64,000 bases of DNA from Allomuricauda sp. ARW1Y1 (GCF_013407935.1 NZ_JACBZU010000002.1:124001-188000), one strand, 5' to 3'; positions 30,789 through 40,053 are shown, counted from the first letter of the stretch. The notes: generated from the sequence alone by a model not told the origin. Numbers and translations are program-made.

Positions 30789-31973
30789 ATGAGAAAACTT
30801 TTACTCTTACTTACAGTTATGGTTCTTGGCGCCTGTAGTGGTGTTAAAAAAACGCAAGAGGCCCTGAATACGGGAAATTACAATGCGGCAATGAACAAGG
30901 CCATTAAAAATTTGGCCGAGAACAAGACCAAAAAAGGGCATCAGCAGTTTATTGTTCTTTTAGAGGAAGCCTTTGCCAAAAATGCGGCCAGAGAGCAACA
31001 AGAAATTGCCTTTCTTCAGAATGACGGAAATCCAGCAAACTTGGAATCCATCTACAATAAATATGTTCAACTAAAGCAAATACAGGAACGGATTCGTCCC
31101 CTGTTACCGCTGTATATTGTTGATGAAGGAAGGGATGCCAGATTCAATTTTGTGAACTACGACAATCAAATCTTGAACACCAAGGATGACCTATCCGAGC
31201 ATTTGTATCAGAATGCCCTCTACCTTTTGGCCTCGGCCAAATACAAATCCGATTATCGAGCTGCCTATGATGATTTGAAGTACTTGCAGGAAATCAATCC
31301 GGGGTATAGGGAAACGGTGGCCAAAATGGATGAGGCCTATAACAAAGGGCTGGAATTTGTACGTGTGGAGATTGCCAATCAGACCCAACAGATCATCCCA
31401 GAACGTTTGGAGGCCGAATTATTGGATTTTAATGCCTTTGGAATTGAAAATTTTTGGTTGCAGTACCATACCAATCCGTTGGAAAACATCAATTATGATT
31501 ATGCGATGAACCTGGATTTTATGGAAATCAACATTTCCCCAGAGCGTATCAACGAAACCCAAGTTATTAAGGAAAGACAGATCAAGGACGGTTGGGAATA
31601 CCTTTTGGACCAAGATGGTAATGTGGTGAAGGATAGTTTGGGCAACAAGATAAAAGTGGATAAAATGCGAACTGTTACTTGTAAGTTGTTCCAATTTACC
31701 CAATTCAAAAGTGCGCAAATTGGGGCCAAGGTAAGCTTTACCAATTTAAGGGATGGACAGGTCATCAACTCCTACCCCCTCTCCAGTGAGTTTGTCTTTG
31801 AGCATATCTTTGCGAATTACCAAGGGGACAAAAGAGCGTTAGAAGACGATTTGCTATTGTATCTGAACGCTAGGGAGGTACCTTTTCCGTCCAACGAGCA
31901 AATGGTGTACGATGCTGGCGAAGACCTAAAACTGCGCCTCAAAAATATTGTCTCGAGGTATCAGTTCAATTAA
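30789..31973 (+). CDS. Conserved hypothetical lipoprotein
   Basis: The chosen ATG at 30789 gives MRKLLLLLTVMVLGAC, a lipoprotein signal with lipobox LGAC; another ATG lies two codons before. The mature 380 residues start with TPR-like helices (EALNTGNYNAAMNKAIKNL) and continue as a mixed region with a conserved-looking WLQYHTNPLENINYDY. No enzyme motif is visible and the family is not recognised. It is followed by the long inverted repeat at 31.98 kb, which may end its transcript. Confidence 0.78.
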   Translation: MRKLLLLLTVMVLGACSGVKKTQEALNTGNYNAAMNKAIKNLAENKTKKGHQQFIVLLEEAFAKNAAREQQEIAFLQNDGNPANLESIYNKYVQLKQIQERIRPLLPLYIVDEGRDARFNFVNYDNQILNTKDDLSEHLYQNALYLLASAKYKSDYRAAYDDLKYLQEINPGYRETVAKMDEAYNKGLEFVRVEIANQTQQIIPERLEAELLDFNAFGIENFWLQYHTNPLENINYDYAMNLDFMEINISPERINETQVIKERQIKDGWEYLLDQDGNVVKDSLGNKIKVDKMRTVTCKLFQFTQFKSAQIGAKVSFTNLRDGQVINSYPLSSEFVFEHIFANYQGDKRALEDDLLLYLNAREVPFPSNEQMVYDAGEDLKLRLKNIVSRYQFN

Positions 31974-31980
31974 AAGAAAG

Positions 31981-32036
31981 TGTCACATCGAGCGGAGTCG
32001 AGATGCCTTAAGTTCTCGACTCCGCTCGAACTGACA
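31981..32036. repeat. Interspersed palindromic element with 15-bp perfect arms
   Basis: TCGAGCGGAGTCGAG (31988-32002) and its exact complement (32015-32029) enclose a 12-bp loop, with outer TGTCA and TGACA matching as well. The minus-strand reading starts GTCAGTTCGAGCGGAGTCG and continues AGAACTTAAGG, shared with the element at 53.94 kb except for one base. The stem could fold in RNA and end transcription from both flanking genes. Confidence 0.75.
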
Positions 32037-32053
32037 TATAATCATGATTTCTT

Positions 32054-32443
32054 TTATAGGTACTTCGTAAAATCCATATCCGAAATGGCTCCGTGCGAGG
32101 TGTGGAAGGTAACCTCACCATTCTTGACGACCAGTAATTGGGGAGACTCGTGGAGTACATCAAATTTCTCCGCAATCCGGTTGGAAATATCCCGGTGGTT
32201 TTGAATGGTCAAAAAATAAAGGTCAATATCCAAATCCATATCGTACGACCCCTCGAACATATTGAGGACCATTCGGCTTATGCCGCACGTATTCGAGTGC
32301 TTAAAAATCACCTGTGGTCGGCCATTGGACTTTTCCGCAATCGCCTCCAATTGATCCATGGCTTCCAATGGAATCCAAGGCAATGCTTCCTTTTTTGTCG
32401 TTGTGTTCTCCTTTTTTCCGAAGACGCTGTCAAATATTCCCAT
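32054..32443 (-). CDS. ytxJ: Bacilliredoxin-like protein YtxJ, monothiol
   Basis: A small thioredoxin-fold protein of 129 residues. The active-site segment FKHSNTCGISRMV has a single cysteine (TCGIS), typical of YtxJ proteins annotated in the bacillithiol redox system. The C-terminal half has the fold's cis-proline strand, HESPQLLVVKNGEVTFHTS. It lies upstream of and divergent from clpB. Its -7 box ends only five bases before the ATG, suggesting a nearly leaderless message. A function in de-bacillithiolation is family knowledge, not shown here. Confidence 0.9.
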   Translation of the reverse strand: MGIFDSVFGKKENTTTKKEALPWIPLEAMDQLEAIAEKSNGRPQVIFKHSNTCGISRMVLNMFEGSYDMDLDIDLYFLTIQNHRDISNRIAEKFDVLHESPQLLVVKNGEVTFHTSHGAISDMDFTKYL

Positions 32444-32447
32444 ATTG

Positions 32448-32455
32448 CAAATTTA
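32448..32455 (-). promoter_or_regulatory. -7 box immediately before the ytxJ start
   Basis: Read on the minus strand this is TAAATTTG, a full TAnnTTTG match. Only four bases separate it from the ATG, so transcription would begin at or next to the start codon. Confidence 0.5.
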
Positions 32456-32585
32456 TAGGATAAGTCGGTAGGGAACAAAAAGCTTACAACTGACTAAATG
32501 TCTTGCTATCACTGGTTTTATCGGACATTTTGACGGTAATATGGTATTGGTAAGGTTGTTGACTTTAATCGGTAAAACGAAAACG

Positions 32586-35186
32586 ATGAACTTTAACAAT
32601 TTTACCATAAAATCGCAAGAAGCCATTCAAAGGGCCCAGCAATTGGCCCAAGAATTTGGGCATCAACAAATAGAAAACGAACACCTGTTCAAAGCCATTG
32701 GCGAGGTGGATGAAAATGTGCTTCCCTTCATTTTGAAAAAATTGAACGTGAACACCAACCTCATCCATCAAATATTGGACAAGGAACTCCAGAGCTTTTC
32801 CAAAGTGACCGGAGGAGAAATCATGCTTTCGCGCGAAGCCGGAAAAACCGTCAACGAAGCCAGTATTATCGCCAAAAATATGGGCGATGAATATGTTTCC
32901 GTGGAACATTTACTCTTGGCCATTTTCAAATCCAAGAGTAAGATTGCGCAAATCCTAAAGGATCAAGGCGTTACCGAAAAAGACCTGAAGGCAGCCATTC
33001 AAGAATTGCGCAAAGGAGGAAAGGTAACCTCTCAAAGTGCCGAGGAAACCTATAATTCCTTGGATAAATACGCCAATAACCTCAACCAATTGGCCGATAG
33101 TGGCAAATTGGACCCCGTTATTGGAAGGGACGAAGAAATCCGAAGGGTTTTGCAAATCCTCTCCCGACGCACCAAAAACAACCCTATGCTCGTAGGGGAG
33201 CCCGGTGTAGGTAAAACAGCCATTGCCGAAGGATTGGCGCATCGAATTGTGCAAGGTGACGTGCCCGAAAACCTAAAGGACAAAATCATCTACTCATTGG
33301 ATATGGGTGCCCTGATTGCCGGTGCCAAATACAAGGGTGAATTTGAGGAGCGCCTAAAGGCGGTCATCAAAGAGGTGACCTCCTCAGATGGGAACATCGT
33401 GCTCTTTATCGACGAGATCCACACCTTGGTAGGCGCTGGTGGCGGACAGGGTGCTATGGATGCCGCAAACATCTTAAAACCAGCCCTCGCCCGTGGTGAA
33501 CTTAGGGCCATTGGAGCAACCACTTTGGATGAGTATCAAAAATATTTTGAGAAGGACAAGGCATTGGAGCGCAGGTTCCAAAAAGTGATGGTTGACGAGC
33601 CGGATACCGAAAGCGCCATTTCCATCCTTCGGGGTATCAAGGAAAAGTATGAAGCCCACCACAAGGTCCGCATTAAGGATGATGCGGTGATCGGGGCGGT
33701 TGAACTATCGCAACGCTACATCACCAACCGCTTTTTGCCCGACAAGGCTATCGACCTCATGGATGAAGCGGCTTCCAAACTTCGCATGGAAATCAACTCC
33801 AAGCCCGAAGAATTGGACGTACTCGACCGTAAGATCATGCAGTTGGAAATTGAAGTGGAGGCCATCAAACGGGAAGACGACACCACTAAACTAAAGTCCC
33901 TAAACTTGGAGTTGGCCAACCTCAAGGAAGAGCGAAACGAAATCTTTGCCAAGTGGGAGAGCGAAAAAACCGTGGTGGACAATATCCAACGAACCAAGGA
34001 GGATATCGAAAACTATAAGGTGGAGGCCGAACGCGCCGAGAGGAACGGTGACTACGGTAAAGTAGCCGAGCTACGGTACGGAAAAATCAAAGAGGCGCAA
34101 GAGAAGTTGGAAAAGCTTCAAAATGAATTGTCCGAGCAACAAACTGCCGGCACCTTGATCAAGGAAGAGGTCACTTATGAGGATATCGCCGAAGTGGTGG
34201 CCAAATGGACCGGAATTCCGGTGAACAAGATGATGCAGAGCGAGCGCGAAAAGCTTTTGAAGCTGGAAGACGTGCTGCACAAACGTGTGGTGGGACAAGA
34301 GGAGGCCATTGTGGCCGTATCCGACGCCATTCGAAGAAGCAGGGCCGGGCTGCAAGATGCCAAAAAACCCATCGGTTCATTCCTGTTCTTGGGTACCACT
34401 GGTGTGGGTAAGACCGAGTTGGCCAAGACCTTGGCCGCCTATCTGTTCGATGATGAAAATGCCATTACGCGGATAGATATGAGCGAATACCAAGAACGCC
34501 ACTCCGTGAGTCGATTGGTAGGTGCGCCTCCCGGGTACGTGGGCTATGATGAGGGCGGACAGTTGACCGAAGCGGTACGAAGAAAACCTTATTCGGTGAT
34601 ATTGCTGGATGAAATCGAAAAAGCCCACCCTGATACCTTCAATATTCTTTTACAGGTATTGGATGAGGGTAGGTTGACCGATAACAAAGGACGTGTGGCG
34701 GATTTTAAGAACTCCATCATCATTATGACCAGTAATATGGGAAGCCACATCATCCAAGAGAAATTTGAGGATGCCAAGGATTTAGAAAGTGCGTCGGAGG
34801 CGGCACGGGTAGAAGTGATGGGATTGCTCCGCAAAACCATCCGACCAGAGTTCTTGAACCGTATCGATGATATTATCATGTTCACCCCGTTGAGCAAATC
34901 GGACATCAAGGACATTGTGGGGCTGCAATTGGCCAACTTGAAGAAAATGTTGACCAAGCAGAACATCACCTTGGATGCGACCGAGGAAGCAATCGATTAT
35001 TTGGCAGCCAAAGGATTTGACCCGCAATACGGTGCACGGCCCGTAAAACGATTGATCCAGAAAGAGGTGTTGAACAACCTGTCTAAAGAGCTGCTATCAG
35101 GAAGAATTACTTCGGACAGCATCGTGCTCTTGGATTCTTTCGATGATCAGTTGGTATTCAGAAATCAAAATGAATTGGTAGAATAA
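32586..35186 (+). CDS. clpB: ATP-dependent disaggregase ClpB (Hsp104 family)
   Basis: Rescues aggregated proteins with DnaK. I start at the ATG 32586 (MNFNNFTIKSQEAIQRAQ), as in homologues, giving 866 residues and dropping 15 upstream codons. The N domain covers about 1-145. AAA-1 has GEPGVGKT (about 203-210) and VLFIDEIHTLVG. The coiled-coil middle domain spans about 395-525, and AAA-2 has GTTGVGKTEL (about 603-612) and VILLDEIEKAH, then NRIDDIIMF. The middle domain separates ClpB from ClpC and ClpA. A strong terminator follows. Confidence 0.98.
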   Translation: MNFNNFTIKSQEAIQRAQQLAQEFGHQQIENEHLFKAIGEVDENVLPFILKKLNVNTNLIHQILDKELQSFSKVTGGEIMLSREAGKTVNEASIIAKNMGDEYVSVEHLLLAIFKSKSKIAQILKDQGVTEKDLKAAIQELRKGGKVTSQSAEETYNSLDKYANNLNQLADSGKLDPVIGRDEEIRRVLQILSRRTKNNPMLVGEPGVGKTAIAEGLAHRIVQGDVPENLKDKIIYSLDMGALIAGAKYKGEFEERLKAVIKEVTSSDGNIVLFIDEIHTLVGAGGGQGAMDAANILKPALARGELRAIGATTLDEYQKYFEKDKALERRFQKVMVDEPDTESAISILRGIKEKYEAHHKVRIKDDAVIGAVELSQRYITNRFLPDKAIDLMDEAASKLRMEINSKPEELDVLDRKIMQLEIEVEAIKREDDTTKLKSLNLELANLKEERNEIFAKWESEKTVVDNIQRTKEDIENYKVEAERAERNGDYGKVAELRYGKIKEAQEKLEKLQNELSEQQTAGTLIKEEVTYEDIAEVVAKWTGIPVNKMMQSEREKLLKLEDVLHKRVVGQEEAIVAVSDAIRRSRAGLQDAKKPIGSFLFLGTTGVGKTELAKTLAAYLFDDENAITRIDMSEYQERHSVSRLVGAPPGYVGYDEGGQLTEAVRRKPYSVILLDEIEKAHPDTFNILLQVLDEGRLTDNKGRVADFKNSIIIMTSNMGSHIIQEKFEDAKDLESASEAARVEVMGLLRKTIRPEFLNRIDDIIMFTPLSKSDIKDIVGLQLANLKKMLTKQNITLDATEEAIDYLAAKGFDPQYGARPVKRLIQKEVLNNLSKELLSGRITSDSIVLLDSFDDQLVFRNQNELVE

Positions 35187-35208
35187 TACCAAATCACCCA
35201 TAGGTAAA

Positions 35209-35242
35209 GCCCTTACTTTGTTAAAGTGAGGGCTTTTCTTTT
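35209..35242 (+). terminator. Terminator of clpB
   Basis: GCCCTTACTTT (35209-35219) pairs with AAAGTGAGGGC (35223-35233), 11 bp with one G-T pair and a 3-nt loop, followed by TTTTCTTTT. Confidence 0.9.
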
Positions 35243-35245
35243 ATA

Positions 35246-35263
35246 AAATACCGTACAGTATTT
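35246..35263. promoter_or_regulatory. Probable TetR operator
   Basis: AAATACCGTACAGTATTT is an 18-bp palindrome around GTAC with one mismatched base pair. It lies 42 bp upstream of the tetR-type gene. Size, symmetry and position fit autoregulation by a TetR dimer. Confidence 0.6.
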
Positions 35264-35304
35264 GATTTTTTATATCTTAGATACGACCAACAGCAACCAA
35301 CAAA

Positions 35305-35901
35305 ATGACCAAAAAGGCAGAACGTACCACCGCTTACATTATTGAGACCGTAGCGCCCATTTTTAACAAACATGGCTACATAGGCACCAGTATGAGCGAC
35401 CTTACAGAAGCTACAGGCCTCACCAAAGGTGCCATTTACGGAAATTTTGAAAACAAAGAAGCCCTGGCGCTCTCCGCCTTTGAGCACAATCGGAATATGC
35501 TCTTGCGGGCAATTGACAATGCTCTGGAAACAGGTGACGAAGCCTTGGCAAGAATTTATGCCCTATTGAATTTTTACAGGCAGTACGATGTATTCACCCT
35601 GCCCATGGGCGGATGTCCCATCCTCAATGTTGGTGTGGATGCCCAAGGCAACAACAAGCTCCTTGCTGCGGCGGTAAAAGAAACTGTCAAAGAAATTGAG
35701 GGCAAGATTGCCCTTGTCCTTGAGAATGGAGCGAATCGAAACGATATTAAGCTTCCTGTACCCCCTTTACAGTTTGCTAAGCAATTGTTCACCATGATCC
35801 AAGGGGCCGTGGCCATGAGCACCATGATGCAGGACCGAAAGTACTTGGTCAATACCGTTGCGTATTTAGAGTTTTTGGTGAAGCAAGAACTCAAAAAGTA
35901 A
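35305..35901 (+). CDS. TetR/AcrR-family transcriptional repressor
   Basis: The 198 residues contain a TetR helix-turn-helix in the first 60 (ERTTAYIIETVAPIFNKHG, then TEATGLTKGAIYGNFENKE). The C-terminal ligand-binding part has GGCPILNVGVDAQGNNKL, a pattern seen in the YxaF/LmrA-like branch. No transporter or enzyme gene sits next to it, so its regulon is not evident. The upstream palindrome at 35246-35263 is the likely operator. Confidence 0.93.
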   Translation: MTKKAERTTAYIIETVAPIFNKHGYIGTSMSDLTEATGLTKGAIYGNFENKEALALSAFEHNRNMLLRAIDNALETGDEALARIYALLNFYRQYDVFTLPMGGCPILNVGVDAQGNNKLLAAAVKETVKEIEGKIALVLENGANRNDIKLPVPPLQFAKQLFTMIQGAVAMSTMMQDRKYLVNTVAYLEFLVKQELKK

Positions 35902-36024
35902 AGCCCATTTTCTTATTCATTCAAGCGCCTTTCATTCCAATAGTGCAAAGCGACGAGGTAGCTCACATCATTTAATTAGGAAATGGATTTCGCTCTTTGC
36001 TTGATATAACCGTACCATCTAACA

Positions 36025-37467
36025 TCAATTTCCTTTGACACGGAAAATCCAGGTTTTTTCCGCATACTTACCAAAAAACTTGCTGTCTCGGGCCTTTCTG
36101 GCTTCATCCATGGTATTGTAGCGCTCCAAATACACATAATTGTACTTGTTTACACTTCGATAGAAGGATTTGGGTTCCAAACCTTTTTCCCGGAGCGTTT
36201 TCATGAAGTTTTCAAAATATCGTTGGGTACCATATACGTTGGCAATCAAATAGAAACCGGGCTCCAAACCTTCTTCATTTTCTACTTCTTCGTAGCGTTC
36301 GTTTGGTCGAACCTCTACTTGCTGCCGTTGTAATTGTTCCAGACTGTCCTTTTTGCGCTGCTGTTCCATAAGTTCCCATTGGCGTTGTACTTCCGCTAGG
36401 GAGTCTTTTACACGTTCCAATTGTCTTCTTGCCTCAAGTTCGCGACGCTCCTGCTCCAGTCGTTGTTGCTCTATTTCCTCTTCCAGTGGGTTTGGCTCCT
36501 CTTCCACGGTTTCTGCGGGTAAGGCTTCTTGCGGCTCTTCCGGCTGAATTTCCTTTGTTTTTGTTTTTCCAAAGTGATAGGAAGCAACGATTTCAAACGT
36601 GGCGTCTTCTTCGCTCAACGCGTTATCCGTTGCAAACTCCATCAATCCACCCAAAGAAAAGGATTTTGCCAAGGTAATCCCCAGACCACCTGACGCACCA
36701 TAAAAACTGTTGTAGCCGCCCTGTACCCAAAATTTAGAGGTGGAGAACAACCCATTCAACCCAAACTGGGTGTCGCCATTGGGCACGGATTTGACATATA
36801 CTACGGGGCGAACAAAACTATCTCCCAAACCCTCCGATATCATCAACGGAAAATCATGCGACACCGTTCCGGTAACACTCTGAAAGCTATCCATATTTTG
36901 CCCGTTGGAACCGGAAACATTAAAGCCCACTGCATTTTCCAAGGCCAGGCCAACACTGAATCGATTGACCATCAAACGCAATCCAGGGGTAAATTGTACC
37001 TTAAACCCTTCAAAATCCTCCAATGCAACAGGGTCCAACCCGTCACCTTCCACAAATTGTTCATCAGCAACTGTTTGCTGGAAGGCAAAGACATTGAGTC
37101 CGGCCATCAGCTGAATTTCATCATCCAATTGAAAGGTTTGGGCAAAAGTCAAATTACCCCCAGTGTACAAAAAAACACCCGTATTGTGCTGTAAAAAGCC
37201 TACCGATGCTACTGAAGCTGGATTCAATTGGTGGGTGTAATTGGCGAAAATGGTGGAAGGGTCACCATCAATGCTCTGCCATTGCCATCGGGTCCAGACC
37301 GAAAGGGAATTCGGGTTGTTCCAGTCCAAGGCGTAGGTAGGATTCAGCAAACTGGCATTGAACTGCGTGAGCGAATGTTGCCTAAAATCGGACGGCAATG
37401 TAGGCTCTTGCCCCCAAGTCAAGGAGGTACTTATGATAACGAATAAACAAACCAAAAACTTGGGCAT
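36025..37467 (-). CDS. PorP/SprF-like outer-membrane protein with coiled coil and SPOR-like C-terminus
   Basis: The signal peptide (MPKFLVCLFVIISTSLTWG) leads into a PorP/SprF-type beta-barrel of about 280 residues (FNASLLNPTYALDWNN, FANYTHQLNPASVASVGF, GGLGITLAKSFSLGGLMEF). A Glu/Gln/Arg-rich coiled coil of about 90 residues follows, then a C-terminal domain of about 75 residues resembling SPOR: FYLIANVYGTQRYFENFMK, then YNYVYLERYNTMDEARKAR. PorP/SprF proteins help attach surface proteins exported by type IX secretion; SPOR domains bind denuded peptidoglycan. The fusion suggests barrel-to-wall anchoring, by inference. Confidence 0.85.
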   Translation of the reverse strand: MPKFLVCLFVIISTSLTWGQEPTLPSDFRQHSLTQFNASLLNPTYALDWNNPNSLSVWTRWQWQSIDGDPSTIFANYTHQLNPASVASVGFLQHNTGVFLYTGGNLTFAQTFQLDDEIQLMAGLNVFAFQQTVADEQFVEGDGLDPVALEDFEGFKVQFTPGLRLMVNRFSVGLALENAVGFNVSGSNGQNMDSFQSVTGTVSHDFPLMISEGLGDSFVRPVVYVKSVPNGDTQFGLNGLFSTSKFWVQGGYNSFYGASGGLGITLAKSFSLGGLMEFATDNALSEEDATFEIVASYHFGKTKTKEIQPEEPQEALPAETVEEEPNPLEEEIEQQRLEQERRELEARRQLERVKDSLAEVQRQWELMEQQRKKDSLEQLQRQQVEVRPNERYEEVENEEGLEPGFYLIANVYGTQRYFENFMKTLREKGLEPKSFYRSVNKYNYVYLERYNTMDEARKARDSKFFGKYAEKTWIFRVKGN

Positions 37468-37540
37468 ACCAGAAAATGAAAATTAAACGTTACTTTTAAA
37501 ACAAATTAACCAAAAACATACGGGAACTTTGAATAGAACT

Positions 37541-38065
37541 ATGCGAACCATCAAACCCCTAATTGCCCTTGCAATTATACTCGTTGGAAGTATCGGCTGC
37601 AAAAAAGATACGAAAATTGCCGAAGATCCTGTTATTTCCACCTTCTATTTTATAAGGCATGCCGAAAAAGACAGAACGGACCCTGAAAACCCGGACCCAG
37701 AGCTCAATCAGGATGGTTTGGACAGGGCCATACGCTGGGCCGAAGTCTTCGACCCCATCCCTCTGGACATGGTCTACTCCACCAATTACGAGCGGACTTC
37801 CATGACGGCTGCACCTACCTCTATCAAAAAAGATATCGATATCAAATACTACGACCCTCGCGATATGGATATCGAGGCGTTCAAAATGGAAAATGAAGGG
37901 AAAAATGTCCTTGTGGTCGGCCACAGCAATACTACGCCAATGTTAGTGAACAAAATAATCGGCATGGAAAAATATGATGCCATGGATGATTCGGACAACA
38001 GTAGTTTGTTTATCGTCCGAATTATTGATGGTGTACCAACGGACATCCGATTAAAAATTGATTAG
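37541..38065 (+). CDS. Histidine phosphatase superfamily lipoprotein (phosphoglycerate-mutase fold)
   Basis: The start MRTIKPLIALAIILVGSIGC gives a lipoprotein signal with lipobox SIGC and 174 residues; a TTG four codons upstream is less likely. The catalytic signature FIRHAEKDRTDP is near residue 40 and the second histidine lies in LVVGHSNTTP near 125, so the enzyme looks active. The YSTNYERTSMTAAP segment fits the family. The substrate is unknown; being exported, it is not a glycolytic mutase. The next gene converges, 2 bp away. Confidence 0.9.
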   Translation: MRTIKPLIALAIILVGSIGCKKDTKIAEDPVISTFYFIRHAEKDRTDPENPDPELNQDGLDRAIRWAEVFDPIPLDMVYSTNYERTSMTAAPTSIKKDIDIKYYDPRDMDIEAFKMENEGKNVLVVGHSNTTPMLVNKIIGMEKYDAMDDSDNSSLFIVRIIDGVPTDIRLKID

Positions 38066-38067
38066 GC

Positions 38068-38805
38068 CTATTCCACCAAAATATTTTCCAGTTCGATCTT
38101 GCTTAGGAGTTCAAGTTCCCCTTTATCGTACAATTGACCGATTTCTAGAATGCCTGTGCCTTCTTTTAGAGGTTTATAGTTCTCGTAGTCAACAAAACGA
38201 ATACCATTCACATAGCGTTCGTTATAGGCTTTTCTAAACCGCTGACCTCCTCCATTTACATGAAAGTCGTAGGCTAAATACTCTGGCTTAAATGTTTCTT
38301 TATCAAACCAATATAAATAGGTATCCTCAAAATCGTCACCTCCACCTTGCTGGTCAAAAGTCACCTTTACTTTGTAATAAGGCTTGTTCTTTATGGTCTC
38401 CTCGCCTAAAAAAGTTTTGTTAACGGCAGCATCGTTTAAACCATATGGCAATCGCACAAAATAATGCACTGAGTTGATGGAATTGGCATATTTCACCGCC
38501 ATGGTATCGTGCACCTGCACCAAGGAATCGTTCACGTAGCGTTCAAAATCATCACCTCTTTTGATATCGATAATCGTAGTGGTGTCCAAATCAGAAATCC
38601 GCTTAAAGACCCTTTGGCCATCCACATTTTCGGAAACATAACGTTTATCCCTAAAATCAAAAGTCACCGTATGGTCGTTAAACAGTTTTCCTCCACTATC
38701 GGCTATGGAATTATCTACGATTTCCTGGGCAGTTGGTTGTTCTTTGGCTTCTTGTTTGCATCCAATAGCAAAAACAAGTACTAGAAGAATTAAAAGTCGT
38801 TTCAT
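38068..38805 (-). CDS. Lipoprotein of unknown function (DUF6503-like)
   Basis: A lipoprotein signal MKRLLILLVLVFAIGC (lipobox AIGC) precedes about 230 residues of mostly beta sequence. It resembles secreted proteins of Bacteroidota grouped as DUF6503, with IVDNSIADSGGKLFNDHTV near the start and TYLYWFDKETFKPEYLAYD in the second half; this assignment is from memory of the pattern. The fold may be like the lipoprotein carriers LolA/LolB, but no function is shown. It diverges from smpB. Confidence 0.72.
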   Translation of the reverse strand: MKRLLILLVLVFAIGCKQEAKEQPTAQEIVDNSIADSGGKLFNDHTVTFDFRDKRYVSENVDGQRVFKRISDLDTTTIIDIKRGDDFERYVNDSLVQVHDTMAVKYANSINSVHYFVRLPYGLNDAAVNKTFLGEETIKNKPYYKVKVTFDQQGGGDDFEDTYLYWFDKETFKPEYLAYDFHVNGGGQRFRKAYNERYVNGIRFVDYENYKPLKEGTGILEIGQLYDKGELELLSKIELENILVE

Positions 38806-38871
38806 AAGGTTGTTTGGGTACTTATTCGTAAAATCTAGCGTAACATTACAATTTTCTTGGCAAAGAGTTCA

Positions 38872-38879
38872 TATTTTTG
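38872..38879 (+). promoter_or_regulatory. -7 box immediately before smpB
   Basis: TATTTTTG is a full TAnnTTTG match and ends six bases before the smpB ATG at 38886. The message would have little or no leader. No TTG stands at the usual -33 spacing. Confidence 0.5.
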
Positions 38880-38885
38880 TGTCCG

Positions 38886-39347
38886 ATGCAGCAAAATATC
38901 AACATAAAAAACAGAAGAGCCCGATTTGATTATGAAATTTTGGACACCTACACGGCGGGTATCGTCCTAGGGGGTACCGAAATTAAATCACTTCGTTTGG
39001 GCAAGGCTTCCATTTCGCAAAGCTTTTGCGAGTTCAATGACAAAGGCGAACTGTTTGTCGTGAATATGCAAATCGACGAATATACGCACGCCAGCCATTT
39101 TAATCACGCCCCGAAGGCCGTTCGTAAATTGTTGCTCAACAAAAGGGAACTCAAAAAACTCCAAAAGGAGGTAGCTACCACTGGACTTACCATTGTGCCG
39201 CTCAAAGTTTTCATCAACGATAGGGGTCTGGCCAAAATGAACATTGGTCTGGCCAAGGGTAAAAAATTGTACGATAAGCGGGAAACCATCAAGGACCGGG
39301 ACAACAAACGGAACCTATCCCGAATCAAAAAGAGTTTCAACAATTAG
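38886..39347 (+). CDS. smpB: SsrA-binding protein SmpB
   Basis: Binds tmRNA and brings it to stalled ribosomes for trans-translation. The start at 38886 ([19 protein letters not shown]) matches homologues and gives 153 residues. Motifs are the core [36 protein letters not shown] and the C-terminal [19 protein letters not shown] followed by the basic tail that reaches the decoding site. The 3' end overlaps the convergent pcm stop by four bases. The ssrA gene itself is not in the window. Confidence 0.97.
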   Translation: MQQNINIKNRRARFDYEILDTYTAGIVLGGTEIKSLRLGKASISQSFCEFNDKGELFVVNMQIDEYTHASHFNHAPKAVRKLLLNKRELKKLQKEVATTGLTIVPLKVFINDRGLAKMNIGLAKGKKLYDKRETIKDRDNKRNLSRIKKSFNN

Positions 39348-39985
39348 TTTTTATCTTCCAACAAGGGAACGAACCGAAACGAACCGTACTCCTTTTTCTC
39401 GAATTCCTTTTCGGATTTACGCACGAACAATGTCATGATTTGTTCATCCACCCCAACGGGAATCACCAGCCTGCCCCCCACTTTCAATTGAGACAAAAGA
39501 GGTTTGGGAACTTCTGGCGCACCCGCGGTAACAATAATTCCATCGTAAGGCGCTTCTTCGGGCAATCCTTTGTAGCCATCCCCAAAAATCATTTTTTTGG
39601 GCCTGTAATGCATTTTATTGAAGAACAATTTAGTGGTCTTGAAGAGCTCCAATTGGCGTTCGATGGTATAGACCTTGGCCCGTAAATGCAGCAAAACTGC
39701 GGTTTGGTAACCGCTACCCGTGCCTATTTCCAAAATTTTATCGTTGGGCTTCACCTCTAATAATTCGGTCTGGAATGCCACCGTGTAAGGCTGAGAAATG
39801 GTTTGGTCGGCCCCGATGGGAAAAGCTTTATCCTGATACGCATGATCTTCGAAACCACTATCCAAAAACAAATGCCTGGGAACCGTTTTAATCGCCTCCA
39901 GCACCTTTTTGTCCGTAATCCCCTTGGCGGCAACAACATCCGCCAAGTTCTTGCGCATTCCCCTATGTTTGAGCGTATCCTTCAT
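39344..39985 (-). CDS. pcm: Protein-L-isoaspartate O-methyltransferase
   Basis: Repairs isoaspartyl residues using S-adenosylmethionine. The 213 residues show the family opening [15 protein letters not shown], the substrate segment [19 protein letters not shown] and the SAM-binding [16 protein letters not shown] near 90-105. [21 protein letters not shown] and GGRLVIPVG follow. It overlaps smpB tail to tail by four bases and is divergent from the oxidoreductase gene. Confidence 0.95.
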   Translation of the reverse strand: MKDTLKHRGMRKNLADVVAAKGITDKKVLEAIKTVPRHLFLDSGFEDHAYQDKAFPIGADQTISQPYTVAFQTELLEVKPNDKILEIGTGSGYQTAVLLHLRAKVYTIERQLELFKTTKLFFNKMHYRPKKMIFGDGYKGLPEEAPYDGIIVTAGAPEVPKPLLSQLKVGGRLVIPVGVDEQIMTLFVRKSEKEFEKKEYGSFRFVPLLEDKN

Positions 39986-40053
39986 GCTATCTGGTCTGGT
40001 GGGGCGAAGTTAAAAAGTTCCCTAAAAATATCCCCTTAGTTCCGTTCAAAAAT

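Noticed and set aside
31974..32053. Inverted repeat at 31.98 kb taken as a plain terminator only
   Set aside because: It lacks a T-run on either strand and shares sequence with another intergenic element, so it was listed as a repeat; terminator activity remains possible.
36353..36677. Plus-strand ORFs opposite the E/Q/R-rich coiled coil
   Set aside because: They are low-complexity Ser/Cys/Arg-rich shadows of the coiled-coil codons on the other strand.
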